This document shows, in pieces, positions 23,729-32,417 of a DNA stretch of 64,000 nt. The DNA comes from Palsa-504 sp963800415. GTDB lineage: Bacteria > Actinomycetota > Actinomycetes > Streptosporangiales > Streptosporangiaceae. The position numbers and the translations under genes are program-made. How positions within the stretch are numbered: the first letter of the stretch is position 1; every line of letters begins with the position of its first letter. The stretch covers positions 62,001 to 126,000 of the forward strand of contig CAWDBS010000050.1 in the NCBI GenBank assembly GCA_963800415.1. Reading direction: 5' to 3'. The notes beneath the pieces are model-generated. The model was not told the origin of the DNA. It worked only from the letters and a program-made list of their open reading frames with translations, and made no database searches.

Positions 23729-24152
23729 GATCATTTCTTCCCGGCGGGTCGGCCCGCGTCTGCCCGCCATGGATGGATGGCATGACCAGAAAGGGCCGCC
23801 CTGGTATATGGCGCGACCATGACATGCCCGCGAGTCGTGGACCCTTGTCCTCGTCGCCAGCGCCGGCGCGGGCCGTCGGTGGCTCGGAAGCGGGCAGGCG
23901 GTGCGCTGCCACTACTAGGCAGCGTACCCAGCCGTATCGCCGCCGGCAATGCGGGAAACCCCACCATTCGCGGGCGGCAGACCTGGAGTCGTGAGCCTCG
24001 GCACGCTAGCCCGCGAGCGGCACCCCGGGACCCACGGACGAACCGAGGGCACGGCAACGTACAAGGCCATCCTGGCAGTCGTCAAGGTTGATCAGATGAT
24101 CAGCTTTTGGGGTGGGTGCGCATGGTGCGCCCGGTTGTGGAATCCTGATGCG
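23729..24152. promoter_or_regulatory. Divergent region between the coiled-coil and ArsR genes
   Basis: 424 bases without a supported gene. It should contain both divergent promoters. The notable element is a palindrome at 24089-24102, described separately. Several open frames cross it but look like shadows. Confidence 0.4.
24089..24102. promoter_or_regulatory. Palindromic TGATCA-GA-TGATCA site, possible ArsR operator
   Basis: Two TGATCA hexamers are separated by GA, giving a 14-base palindrome interrupted only at the centre. It lies 51 bases before the start of the ArsR gene. ArsR-family repressors usually bind such inverted repeats in their own promoters; that this one does is inferred from position only. 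Confidence 0.45.
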
Positions 24153-24497
24153 GTGCATCTGCTGCCCGCGGACCGTTCCGATCACCGGGTCATCGACGCC
24201 GAGCGGATCTGCCAGGCCATCGCGGCCCTGGATAGCCCCGAGGCGATCGCGGCCCGGGCCCGGCAGTTCGCCGTGCTCGCCGATCCCACCCGGCTCACGC
24301 TGCTGACCTGCATCAGGGCCGCCGGCCCGATCAGCGTCTCGGACCTGGCCGCGGCGACCGGGATCAACGACGCCACGGTGTCCCAAACGCTGCGCTACCT
24401 GCGTGCCAGCCAGACGGTCATCGCCGAGCGCCAGGGCCGGGTCGTCCGCTACCGGCTCGCCAGCAGCCCGGTCACGGCGCTGCTGGCCGGCCAGTAG
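24153..24497 (+). CDS. ArsR-family winged-helix transcriptional regulator
   Basis: 114 residues with a complete winged-helix: ARQFAVLADPTRLTLLTCIR (helices before the HTH), ISVSDLAAATGINDATVSQT (recognition helix region), LRYLRASQTV and the wing RQGRVVRYRL. Members dissociate from operators on binding metals or other ligands. Two Cys (in ERICQAI and LLTCIRA) and several His near the N terminus could be ligands, but no known site pattern is certain. The GTG at 24153 is chosen because the frame upstream is compositionally poor; there is no clear ribosome site. The amidohydrolase follows 14 bases later. Confidence 0.8.
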   Translation: MHLLPADRSDHRVIDAERICQAIAALDSPEAIAARARQFAVLADPTRLTLLTCIRAAGPISVSDLAAATGINDATVSQTLRYLRASQTVIAERQGRVVRYRLASSPVTALLAGQ

Positions 24498-24511
24498 GCC
24501 CGGGACGCGCC

Positions 24512-26161
24512 GTGACCGACCTGGTGCTGGTCAACGCCAACGTGCTGACCATGGACCCGGACCGCCCGCAGGCCTCGGCGGTGGCCGTGACGGGCGGCCG
24601 GATCGAGGCGCTGGACGCGGACCCGGCCGGCCCGGAACGGGTCGTCGACCTGCGCGGCGCGACCGTGCTGCCCGGGTTCCACGACGCGCACAACCACATG
24701 ATCGGGTTCGGCATGTCGCTGGCCGAGGTCGACCTGCGCGCGTCCGCGGCCGCCACCCTCGACGAGCTGTACGCGGCGATCGCCCGCCGGGCCGAGGCGA
24801 CGGCGCCGGGGGAGTGGGTGGTCGGCTCCGGCTACGACCAGAACAAGCTCGGCGGCCACCCGCACCGGGACGCCCTGGACCGGGCCGCGCCCGGGCGCCG
24901 GGTCTGGCTGCGGCACACCTCGGGGCACATGTGCGTGGTGAACAGCCTGGTCCTGGCCGACCTCGGGCTGGACGCGGCCGCCACCGAGCTGCCCGGCGGC
25001 CGGGTCGCCACCGACCCGGACGGCCGTCCCACCGGCCTGCTCGAGGAGCGCGCCCAGCTGCTGGTGGGCAGCCTGGTCTACCCCTACCCGCTGGCCGAGC
25101 TGACCGACGCGATCGCCCGGGCCGCCGAACAGTACCTGAAGGAAGGCGTCACCAGCTGCACCAAGGCCGGCATCGGCGGCGGCTGGGTCGCGCACAGCCC
25201 GGCCGAGCTCGCCGCCTACACCGCGGCCCGGGATCAGGGCCGGCTCGGCGTCCGGGTCGAGCTGATGACGGCCGGAGAGGTGCTGCACCCGCTCGGCGCG
25301 CACGCCGGCGACGGCCTGGTGGCCGGGCTCGACCTGGGCATCAGGACGGGTTTCGGCGACGACTGGCTCCGGCTCGGCGCGGTGAAGATCTTCGCCGACG
25401 GATCCCTGGTCGGCCGGACCGCCGCCGTGCACGATGCCTACGCCGCCGACGGGGCCGGAGCTGCGGCGGGCCGCGGCTACCTGCAGGCCGACGCGGCCGA
25501 GCTGCAGGCCGCGATCATCGCCGCGCACCGCTCCGGCTGGCAGGTCGCCACCCACGCGATCGGCGACCTGGCCATCGACGTGGTGCTTGATGCCTACGCC
25601 CGCGCGCTGGCCCAGTACCCGCGGCGCGACCCGCGGCACCGCATCGAGCACTTCGCCGTGGTCCAGCCCCGGCAGGTGGCCCGGGCCGCCGCGCTGGGCG
25701 TGATCGCCGTGCCGCAGGGCCGCTTCGCCACCGAGCTCGGCGACGGCATGCTCGCCGCGGTCGGCCCGGACCGGCACGACTGGCTGTACCGGCAGCGGTC
25801 CCTGCTGGCGGCGGGCATGGTGCTGCCGGGCAGCTCCGACCGGCCGGTGGTGGCCGGGGCGCCGCTGCTCGGCATCGCCGACATGGTGACCCGGCGCACC
25901 GGCTCCGGCGCGCCGTTCAACCCGGCCGAGGCCATCACCGCCGAGCAGGCGCTGCGCGCCTGGACCTGGGGATCGGCCTACGCCAGCCGCCAGGAGCACG
26001 TCAAGGGCTCGATCGCCCCGGGCATGCTGGCCGACCTGGTGGTGCTGTCCGAGGACCCCACCGCCGTCAGCCCGGAGCGCATCGCCGGCCTGACCGTGCT
26101 CGCCACCATCGTGGGCGGCCAGCCTCGCTACGATGCCGGCGCCTTCGACGGCCTCAGCTAG
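24512..26161 (+). CDS. YtcJ-like amidohydrolase (family 3)
   Basis: 549 residues, typical for this metal-dependent hydrolase group. The N-terminal beta sandwich (VLVNANVLTMDPDRPQ) is followed by the metal motif PGFHDAHNHM and then KIFADGSLVGRTAA, the His-containing THAIGDLAID, HRIEHFAVV and the late Asp in LPGSSDRPVV. The C terminus returns to the sandwich (GSIAPGMLADLVVLSEDP). Family members hydrolyse cyclic or acyl amides; the substrate is unknown. The GTG start lies 14 bases after the ArsR gene, so it is probably co-transcribed with and controlled by that regulator. Cytoplasmic, no signal peptide. Confidence 0.85.
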   Translation: MTDLVLVNANVLTMDPDRPQASAVAVTGGRIEALDADPAGPERVVDLRGATVLPGFHDAHNHMIGFGMSLAEVDLRASAAATLDELYAAIARRAEATAPGEWVVGSGYDQNKLGGHPHRDALDRAAPGRRVWLRHTSGHMCVVNSLVLADLGLDAAATELPGGRVATDPDGRPTGLLEERAQLLVGSLVYPYPLAELTDAIARAAEQYLKEGVTSCTKAGIGGGWVAHSPAELAAYTAARDQGRLGVRVELMTAGEVLHPLGAHAGDGLVAGLDLGIRTGFGDDWLRLGAVKIFADGSLVGRTAAVHDAYAADGAGAAAGRGYLQADAAELQAAIIAAHRSGWQVATHAIGDLAIDVVLDAYARALAQYPRRDPRHRIEHFAVVQPRQVARAAALGVIAVPQGRFATELGDGMLAAVGPDRHDWLYRQRSLLAAGMVLPGSSDRPVVAGAPLLGIADMVTRRTGSGAPFNPAEAITAEQALRAWTWGSAYASRQEHVKGSIAPGMLADLVVLSEDPTAVSPERIAGLTVLATIVGGQPRYDAGAFDGLS

Positions 26162-26233
26162 GGCCCGCCTCAGCCAGCGCCGGAGCTACAAGCCCCCGCA
26201 ACCGCCGGCAAAGCGGCTGCGAGACTAAAAGAC

Positions 26234-26899
26234 GTGGATGAGAAGTCGCTCGCCGCGGTGACGGAGGCGGCCGGGGGCAGCAGCGCCGCGCTGGCCGCCG
26301 CGGCGGCCTGGGCCCGCAGCGATCCGGGCTCCTGCGCGGTCGTGCTCGTGGAGGGCATGAGCGACCAGGCCGCGCTGGAGACCCTGGCCGGCCGCCACGG
26401 CCGTGACCTGCGCGGCGAGGGCGTCTTCGTGGTGCCGATGGGCGGCGCGACCAACATCGGGCACTTCCTCGGGTTTTTCGGCCCGCGGGGGTTCGGCGTC
26501 CGGCTGGCGGGCCTGTGCGACGAGGGGGAGGAGAGCGACTTCCGGCGCGGCCTGGACCGGGCCGGCCTGAACCCGGCCGGCGTGGACCGGGGCGCCCTGG
26601 ACCGGATCAGCCTGGCCAGGCTGGGATTCTTCGTCTGCGTCGCCGACCTGGAGGACGAGCTGATCCGCTCGCTCGGCGTCGGCCGGGTGGAGGAGCTGAT
26701 CGAGGCGGAGGGCGAGCTTGGGCCGCTGCAGACCTTCACCAGGCAGCCCGCTCAGCGGAACCGGCCCCGCGAGCAGCAGCTGCGCCGCTTCATGGGCACC
26801 CGTTCCGGCCGCAAGATCCGCTACGGTCGCGTGCTCGCCGCGGCGCTCGACCTCACCCGGGTGCCCGGGCCGCTGGCCGGCGTGCTGTCCCGGGTCTGA
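26234..26899 (+). CDS. TOPRIM-domain protein related to OLD-type ATP-dependent endonucleases
   Basis: 221 residues. It shows a TOPRIM pattern: the acidic VVLVEGMSDQAALETLA (catalytic-type Glu), the later LAGLCDEGEE, and the CVADLEDELIRSLG segment typical of the TOPRIM part of OLD-family nucleases. The N-terminal ABC ATPase present in full OLD proteins is missing, so this is a stand-alone TOPRIM protein. Such proteins are widespread in actinobacteria, usually annotated as TOPRIM nucleotidyl transferase/hydrolase, with no established role. The GTG at 26234 has no strong ribosome site. No toxin or defence partner is adjacent. Confidence 0.75.
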   Translation: MDEKSLAAVTEAAGGSSAALAAAAAWARSDPGSCAVVLVEGMSDQAALETLAGRHGRDLRGEGVFVVPMGGATNIGHFLGFFGPRGFGVRLAGLCDEGEESDFRRGLDRAGLNPAGVDRGALDRISLARLGFFVCVADLEDELIRSLGVGRVEELIEAEGELGPLQTFTRQPAQRNRPREQQLRRFMGTRSGRKIRYGRVLAAALDLTRVPGPLAGVLSRV

Positions 26900-26903
26900 G
26901 CCG

Positions 26904-27575
26904 TCACGGGTCCAGGGCCAGCAGTTTGCCGGCCACCTCGGTCAGGTCGTCGCCCACCACGTCGGGCGGCTCGAACGGCGCGCCGTAGCCGCCGGACTTG
27001 CGGCTCACCCAGCCGGTAGTCAGCCCGGCCCGCTTGGCGCCGTGGCAATCCCAGTCGTGCGCCGTGACCAGCGCCATCCGCTGCGGCGGGACGTCCAGCA
27101 CCTCCGCGGCGTACAGGTATACCACGACGGCTGGCTTCCACCGGTAGACCTCGCCGACCGAGACCACCCGGTCCACCAGATGCCCGAGCCCGGTGCGGTT
27201 GATGAACGCCAAGGTGAGCGACGCGGACCCGTTCGTCAGGCAGGCCACGCGCGCGCCGGCGTCGGTGAGGGCGGTCATCGCGGGCAGCGCGTCGGGGAAG
27301 GCCGGCAGGTCGCCGAACGCCGCCATGACCTGCGCCACCTGCTCGTCGCTGACCGTATAGCTGGTGAGCCCGCGCAGCGCGGCCTCGGCGACGTCGGTGA
27401 ACGGCGCGAAGTCCCCGGTCGCGGACAACGCCATGCCGTCCCGCAGCGTACGGGTGTACCAGGCCTCGAGCAGATGCGGAGGCTGGCCGATCTGGGTGAG
27501 CCGCTCGCGCAGCGGCTCCAGTGACATGAGCGTATCGATGACGTCAAAGGCGACCACGGCCGGGCGGTGTGTCAT
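26904..27575 (-). CDS. HAD-family hydrolase, type II haloacid dehalogenase-like
   Basis: 223 residues. The nucleophile motif is AFDVIDTLMSL (Asp10; Ile replaces the usual Gly of DxxGT). Motif II is CLTNGSASL, the motif III Lys is in RWKPA, and motif IV is VTAHDWDCHGA, with the tail AGLTTGWVSRK as in 2-haloacid dehalogenases. The reaction in the family is hydrolytic removal of halide from 2-haloacids through an Asp ester, but many members act on phosphates or other substrates. It overlaps the upstream flavin oxidoreductase gene by four bases (ATGA), so the pair is coupled. Confidence 0.82.
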   Translation of the reverse strand: MTHRPAVVAFDVIDTLMSLEPLRERLTQIGQPPHLLEAWYTRTLRDGMALSATGDFAPFTDVAEAALRGLTSYTVSDEQVAQVMAAFGDLPAFPDALPAMTALTDAGARVACLTNGSASLTLAFINRTGLGHLVDRVVSVGEVYRWKPAVVVYLYAAEVLDVPPQRMALVTAHDWDCHGAKRAGLTTGWVSRKSGGYGAPFEPPDVVGDDLTEVAGKLLALDP

Positions 27576-29020
27576 GACGATCTGACCCCGTTAAGTTTCT
27601 TGAGTGCGTCCTCGATGGCCCGGTAGAACGTCGGGTACGCGTACGGCATGTTGCGCAAGGTGGCCAACGGGACCTCGGCCCGGACCGCGACCTGCAGGGC
27701 GCTGAGGACTTCACCCCCGTAGGGTCCCGCGGAGCTCGCGCCCACCAGCACCGATCGTTCGGCGTCCTCGATGACCTTGATGAAGCCGTCGTTGCCCGCC
27801 TTGTGGATCCAGCCCCGGGTCGAGTAAGGCACCTGGGTCGTCCCGGTGCGCACCCGCAGGCCGGCCGCCCGGGCTTGTTCCTCGGTCAGGCCGACGCTGC
27901 CGACCTCCGGGTCGGTGAAGGTGACCCGCGGCACCGCGCGGTAGTCGGCGGGCTCCGCGCCCTGGCCGAGGATGTCGCGCACCGCGATGTCCGCCTGGTA
28001 CATGGACATGTGCGTGAAGGCACCCTTCCCGGTCACGTCGCCGATGGCCCACACGCCGTCCGCGGCGCGCATCCAGCCGTCCGTCGGGATGGTGCGGGCC
28101 TTGTCGTCCAGGCCGACCGCGGCGACGCCGAGCGCGGCCAGGTCCACCCGGCGCCCGGTGCTGACCAGCAGCCGCTCGGCGGTGTGGGTGCTCATGCCCA
28201 GGTGAACCGTGAACTGGGTGCCGTTGTGGCCGACCCGCTCAGCCGGGGCGTTCGTGCAGATCTTGATGCCTTCGGCGGTGAAGATCCGCTCGATCAGCTC
28301 GCTGGCCTCGGGCTCTTCGAAGGACAGCAGCCTCGGCAGCGCCTCGACCACGGTGACGGCGGTGCCGAACCGGGCGAAGACCTGCGCGAGTTCGGCGCCG
28401 ATAGCCCCGCCGCCCAGCACGATCAGCGACTCCGGTACCTGCTCGGCCTGGACTATCTCCCGGTTGGTCCAGTACGGGGTGCCGGCCAGGCCCGGAATCG
28501 GCGGGATGGCGGGCTCGGTCCCGGTGTTGATCACGATGCCCTGGCGGGCCGCCAGGACCCGGGTCCCCTCGGCGCCGGTGACCGTCACCTGGCCGGGGCC
28601 GGTGATCTTCCCGTGACCGCGGACCAGGTGGCCGCCCTTGCCGGTGAACCGGTCGGCCGCCACCTTGTCGTTCCAGCCGTCGGTGGCCTCTGCCCGGATT
28701 CGCTGCGCGACCGGGGCCCAGTCGGGGCTGACCGCCGATGTGCCGGCCATGCCGGGCACCCGCCTGGTCTCGGCAATCAGATTGGCGGCGCGAATCATCA
28801 TCTTGGACGGCACGCATCCGTAGTAAGGGCATTCCCCGCCGACAAGGCGGCATTCGACCCCGGTTACGTGCAGCCCCGCTTCGGCCAGCGTCCCGGCGAG
28901 GTATTCGCCGCCGGGTCCCAGGCCTATCACGACCACGTCGTTTGCTCTGGTTGGTCCATGCCGGACTCCTGCCCTGTGTGGCTTCCCATCATGCGGCCCC
29001 GGCCCGGTCAGGCATACCAT
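27572..29020 (-). CDS. FAD/NAD(P)-dependent disulfide oxidoreductase, paralogue
   Basis: About 482 residues from the ATG at 29020. The FAD motif is VVVIGLGPGGEYLA, the redox site GGECPYYGCVPSK (two Cys four apart), the NAD(P) motif LIVLGGGAIGAELAQVFARF, and the second FAD site VWAIGDVTGKGAF. The C-terminal dyad position reads YAYPTFYRA, lacking the His of lipoamide dehydrogenases, as in the paralogue at 3.7-5.1 kb. The first 35 or so residues before ANDVVVIG are atypical and no in-frame start is close; a better-placed ATG (MDQPE) lies in another frame, so a one-base error near 28935 is possible. Coupled to the HAD hydrolase gene. Confidence 0.85.
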   Translation of the reverse strand: MVCLTGPGPHDGKPHRAGVRHGPTRANDVVVIGLGPGGEYLAGTLAEAGLHVTGVECRLVGGECPYYGCVPSKMMIRAANLIAETRRVPGMAGTSAVSPDWAPVAQRIRAEATDGWNDKVAADRFTGKGGHLVRGHGKITGPGQVTVTGAEGTRVLAARQGIVINTGTEPAIPPIPGLAGTPYWTNREIVQAEQVPESLIVLGGGAIGAELAQVFARFGTAVTVVEALPRLLSFEEPEASELIERIFTAEGIKICTNAPAERVGHNGTQFTVHLGMSTHTAERLLVSTGRRVDLAALGVAAVGLDDKARTIPTDGWMRAADGVWAIGDVTGKGAFTHMSMYQADIAVRDILGQGAEPADYRAVPRVTFTDPEVGSVGLTEEQARAAGLRVRTGTTQVPYSTRGWIHKAGNDGFIKVIEDAERSVLVGASSAGPYGGEVLSALQVAVRAEVPLATLRNMPYAYPTFYRAIEDALKKLNGVRSS

Positions 29021-29114
29021 TTCGCGGTAATTCATCCGATAGGGCGCAGGGGGCGGGGCCGGCATTCCCGGGCCCGGCTATTCCTATGATCACGCGCGCT
29101 AGGCGCCTTTTGCG

Positions 29115-29144
29115 GCCTTGATTTCCGTCAAGTTACCTCAAGGC
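29115..29144 (-). terminator. Possible terminator hairpin after the DUF2342 gene
   Basis: GCCTTGA at 29115-29121 pairs with TCAAGGC at 29138-29144, and an inner CTTGA/TCAAG pair overlaps it. It lies 56-85 bases downstream of the leftward DUF2342 stop and upstream of the flavin oxidoreductase, so it may either end one transcript or act as an operator of the other. Confidence 0.35.
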
Positions 29145-29199
29145 ACGATTTACCTGATCATAGAGTGGGCAGGCGGCTTCGCGGAGTGATAATCCGGCG

Positions 29200-30565
29200 T
29201 CAGTCGCTGTCGTTCTCCAGGTCCGAGATATCCAGTTCGGGCTGGCCGTGCACGAACGTCTCCGGGTTCTCCAGATCATCGGCGGCGGGCAGCAGGTCCG
29301 GATGGGCCCACAGCGCGTCCCGGCCGTTGATCCCGCGGGCCTCGGTGAGGCCCTGCCAGATAGTCGCCGCCTCGCGCAGCCGACGCGGGCGCAGTTCGAG
29401 GCCGACCAGGGTGGCGAACGTCCGCTCGGCGGGTCCGCCGGTGGCCCGGCGCCGCCGGACCGCCTCGGCCAGGGCGTCGGCGTGCGTGAGGCGCTCTCGC
29501 GCGGCCGCGCTGACCACTGTCGCGACCCACCCCTCCACCAGCGCCAGCGCGGTCTCCAGCCGGGATAGCGCGGCCTTCTGGGCGGGGGTGTCCTCCGGCC
29601 GGAACAGGCCCTCACCGGACAGCGCCTCGCGTAGCGCCTCGGGGTTGGTGATGTCGACGTCGGGCATGGCCTCCTGCAGCCGCGCCGTGTCGACAGTGAT
29701 ACCGCTGGCGTACTGCTCGACCGCGCCGAGCAGGTGCGCGCGCAGCCACGGCACGTGCGCGAACAGGCGCTGGTGCGCGGCCTCGCGCAAGGCGAGGAAG
29801 AGCCGGACCTCGCCGGCGTCGACGGACAGCCCCTGGCCGAACTCCGCCACGCCCGCGGGCAGCAGCGCGGCCGTGCCCTCCGGGCCGAGCGGCAGCCCGA
29901 TGTCGGCCGAACCGATCACCTCGCGGGCGAGCTCGCCGACCGCCGTCCCGGTCTGGCCGCCGATCATCGCCCCGCCCAGCTGGCGCATCATGGCCGCCAG
30001 CCCGCCCAGGCCGCCGAGACCGCCCGCGCCGCCGCCGAGGGCGCCCAGCGCCTGCCGTACCTCCTCGGGGACCTCCTCGCCGAGCTGGGCCGGATCGGCG
30101 GTGAACATGCCGCTCATCGTCTCGACGCCCTTGGCCGCGATCGGGTCGCAGAGCTTGGCCCAGACCGGGAAGGTCGCCTCCAGCCACTCCGACCGGCTCC
30201 AGGCCTCGATCTTGCGGATGCCCGAGGGAAACGCCGTGGCCTCGTCCAGCCACAGGTCGGCCAGCCGGACCGCCTCGGTGATCTCCCGGCGCTGCGCGTC
30301 CAGGACGCTCGGGTCGCCCGCCGCCACGATCGCGTGCCTGGCCACGTTCTTGGCCAGGTCCCAGTTGACCGGGCCGCCGCGCCAGGACAGCATGTCGGCG
30401 AACTGGCGCAGCGCGTCGGCGAACTGCTGCGGATCGCCCATGGCCCCGAACGGTCCCATCGGCCCGCCCCCACCAGGCTGGCCGGGCGCCGCCTCCGGGT
30501 CCGCCTGAGCCGCCCTGGTCTTCCGGCTTATCGGGCATGCCAAAACCGAACGGGCGATCAGCCAT
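29200..30565 (-). CDS. DUF2342 zincin (zinc-dependent metalloprotease-like), N-terminal frameshift
   Basis: The body (about 445 residues) matches the actinobacterial DUF2342/zincin_2 family, often named coenzyme-F420 biosynthesis-associated: ADMLSWRGGPVNWDLAKNVA near the start and the EAAHQRLFAHVPWL helix carrying the His pair of the zincin motif. A Gly-rich stretch (LGGGAGGLGGLGGLAAMM) precedes it. The usual N terminus, MADRPFGFGMPDKPED, is present but in another frame starting at 30565; removing one base between about 30490 and 30515 joins it to the body. Without the correction, the open frame starts at 30543. Catalytic activity of the family is not established. It lies head-to-head with an SDR gene. 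Confidence 0.78.
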
Positions 30566-30627
30566 GGTTGGCTCTGCGGCAGGATGGAAGGATCATGACC
30601 GTCACGTTATCTCGGGAGGAGCGCACT

Positions 30628-31761
30628 GTGACAAACGCCCGGCGGCCGGTTCGCCACGAGCGCAGCGACCACCAGCGCAGCGATACACAGGGCCAGCCTA
30701 TGCCCGTCGTGGCGGTTACCGGAGCAGCTGGCGGCATCGGGCGCGCCCTGACCGTCCGGCTGGCCGCGTCGCCGGACGTCAAGAAGGTCATCGCGATCGA
30801 CAGTCACCGGGGCGACATCGCGGGCGTGACCTGGCGCGTGGCCGACGTGCGGGACCCGGCCCTGGCCGGGCGGCTGACCGGTGTGGACGTCGTGGTGCAC
30901 GCCGACTACGACCTGAGTCCCGACTCCGATGCCCGGCCCCGCCGCGCCTTCAACGTGCGCGGGGCGCAGACGGTGCTCACCTCGGCCGCGGCCGGCCGGG
31001 TCGGGCGCGTGGTGCTGGTGACCAGCGCGATGGTCTACGGCGCCCGCCCGGACAATCCGGTCCCGCTGGCCGAGGACGCCCCGCTCACCGCGGACACGGA
31101 CAGCAGCGTGGCCGGGGACCTGCTGGAGATCGAGCAGCTAGCCCGCCGCTCGCCGCTCGCCAACCCGGGCATGGCGGTGACGGTGGTGCGGCCCGCGGCC
31201 CTGGTCGGAGCCGACCCGTACTCGGTGGACACGCTGGTGACCAGGCACTTCGAGGCGCCGCGGCTGCTCACCGTGAAGGGCTGCGCGCCCCGCTGGCAGT
31301 TCTGCCACGTCGAGGACCTGGTCTCCGCGCTGGAGTTCACCGTGCGCGGCGGGATCGACGGTGACTTCGCGGTGGGCTGCGACGGCTGGCTCGAGCAGGA
31401 CGTGGTCGAGCGGATCAGCGGGCTGAAGAGCATCGAGCTGCCGGCCCGGCTGACGTTCGGCACCGCGCAGCGACTGCACCGGGTCGGGGTGACCCCGGCG
31501 CCGGCCGTGGACCTGCGGTACGTGGTGTACCCCTGGGTGGTGGACGGCGCCGCGCTCCGCGCGGCCGGCTGGCGCCCCGGGTTCGGCAACGAGGAGGTGC
31601 TGCAACTCCTGCTCGACCAGCGGAAGGGCAGGCACGCGCTGGCCGGCCGCCGGATCGCGCGCAAGGAGGCCACGATCACCGCGGCCGGGGCGACGGTCGC
31701 CGTGGTCGGCACCGCCGCCATCCTCCGGCGGGCGCGCCGCCGCCACCGCACTGACCCCTAG
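30628..31761 (+). CDS. NAD-dependent epimerase/dehydratase-like SDR with C-terminal membrane anchor
   Basis: 377 residues from the GTG at 30628, which has GGGAGGA 7 bases upstream; an ATG at 30595 is an alternative. After a polar N terminus the extended-SDR fold begins at VVAVTGAAGGIGRALTVRL. The middle shows VVHADYDLS, LVTSAMVYGA (Tyr of a YGxxK-like site without a clear Lys) and VVRPAALVG. The last 35 residues contain a hydrophobic stretch (ITAAGATVAVVGTAAIL) and a basic tail, suggesting membrane association. The family includes sugar-nucleotide epimerases; the substrate is unknown. Genes for DUF2342, this SDR, MoaE and PDZ-Lon form a conserved actinobacterial neighbourhood. Confidence 0.75.
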   Translation: MTNARRPVRHERSDHQRSDTQGQPMPVVAVTGAAGGIGRALTVRLAASPDVKKVIAIDSHRGDIAGVTWRVADVRDPALAGRLTGVDVVVHADYDLSPDSDARPRRAFNVRGAQTVLTSAAAGRVGRVVLVTSAMVYGARPDNPVPLAEDAPLTADTDSSVAGDLLEIEQLARRSPLANPGMAVTVVRPAALVGADPYSVDTLVTRHFEAPRLLTVKGCAPRWQFCHVEDLVSALEFTVRGGIDGDFAVGCDGWLEQDVVERISGLKSIELPARLTFGTAQRLHRVGVTPAPAVDLRYVVYPWVVDGAALRAAGWRPGFGNEEVLQLLLDQRKGRHALAGRRIARKEATITAAGATVAVVGTAAILRRARRRHRTDP

Positions 31762-31775
31762 TCCCGGCTACGAGG

Positions 31776-31781
31776 TACCGT
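31776..31781 (+). promoter_or_regulatory. -10 element of a probable leaderless moaE promoter
   Basis: TACCGT ends six bases before the GTG at 31788 with no ribosome site between, matching the leaderless pattern seen at several starts in this window. Confidence 0.45.
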
Positions 31782-31787
31782 TGCCTT

Positions 31788-32417
31788 GTGAGCGAGCCAA
31801 AGGGGCGCGGCGCCGCCTGGACACAGGAGCGAGGAACGAGCGACGAGCGCCGCAGCCGCCAGCAAGCCCAGCAAGCAAGCCCAGGCGGCAAGCAAGCCCC
31901 GCCGCCGAAGGCGGCCGAGCAAGCCCCGCCGCCGAAGGCGGCCAAGCAAGCAAGGCGGCGCCTTACGAGCGCCCCGGAGGCGAGCGAACAGGGAGATCGA
32001 GTCCGCCTGATCGCCCTGCGCGAGGACGAGCTGTCCGTCGACGAGGTCCGGGCCGCGGTCGCCGACCCCGCGGCCGGCGGCATCGCGCTGTTCGCCGGGG
32101 CGGTCCGGGACTCCGACCACGACCGGGGGGTCAGCGGGCTGTCCTACAGCGCCCATCCGTCGGCCGCGGACGAGCTCAGGCGGGTGGCCGAGGTGATCGC
32201 GGAGAAGTTCCCCGCCACCATCGGGATCGCGGCCGTGCATCGCGTGGGCGACCTGGCCATCGGCGACCTGGCGGTGGTCCTGGCCGTGTCCTGCCCGCAC
32301 CGGGCGGAGGCATTCGACGCCTGCCGGGAGCTGATCGACCTGCTCAAAGCTTCGGTGCCGATCTGGAAGCACCAGCGCTTCGACGACGGCAGCGCGGAAT
32401 GGGTCGGCACTGCGTGA
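31788..32417 (+). CDS. moaE: Molybdopterin synthase large subunit MoaE with a repeat-bearing N-terminal insertion
   Basis: Residues from about 70 to 209 are a normal MoaE: VRLIALREDELSVDEVRAAV, GGIALFAGAVRDSDHDRGV, the basic CPHRAEAFDACRELID and VPIWKHQRFDDGSAEWVG with the active-site Lys. MoaE with MoaD converts cyclic pyranopterin monophosphate to molybdopterin. The first four residues (MSEP) look like the ordinary MoaE start, but a low-complexity Gln/Ala/Pro/Lys stretch of roughly 60 residues separates them from the domain. That stretch contains a duplicated 26-base segment. The gene is coupled (GTGA) to the PDZ-Lon gene. A dedicated moaD is not in the window. Confidence 0.88.
   Translation: MSEPKGRGAAWTQERGTSDERRSRQQAQQASPGGKQAPPPKAAEQAPPPKAAKQARRRLTSAPEASEQGDRVRLIALREDELSVDEVRAAVADPAAGGIALFAGAVRDSDHDRGVSGLSYSAHPSAADELRRVAEVIAEKFPATIGIAAVHRVGDLAIGDLAVVLAVSCPHRAEAFDACRELIDLLKASVPIWKHQRFDDGSAEWVGTA
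31891..31943 (+). repeat. Duplicated hairpin-containing repeat in the moaE insertion
   Basis: A 26-base segment occurs at 31891-31916 and 31918-31943 (27-base period). Each copy contains CCGCCGAAGGCGG, a five-pair stem with a GAA loop. A close relative (GCCGCCGCAGGCGGC) occurs in the GC-rich insertion of the SIS isomerase gene near 51752. Confidence 0.8.

Noticed and set aside
26234..26899. Defence island built around the OLD-like TOPRIM protein
   Set aside because: The protein lacks the ATPase domain and has no nuclease, helicase or toxin partner nearby; its neighbours are metabolic.
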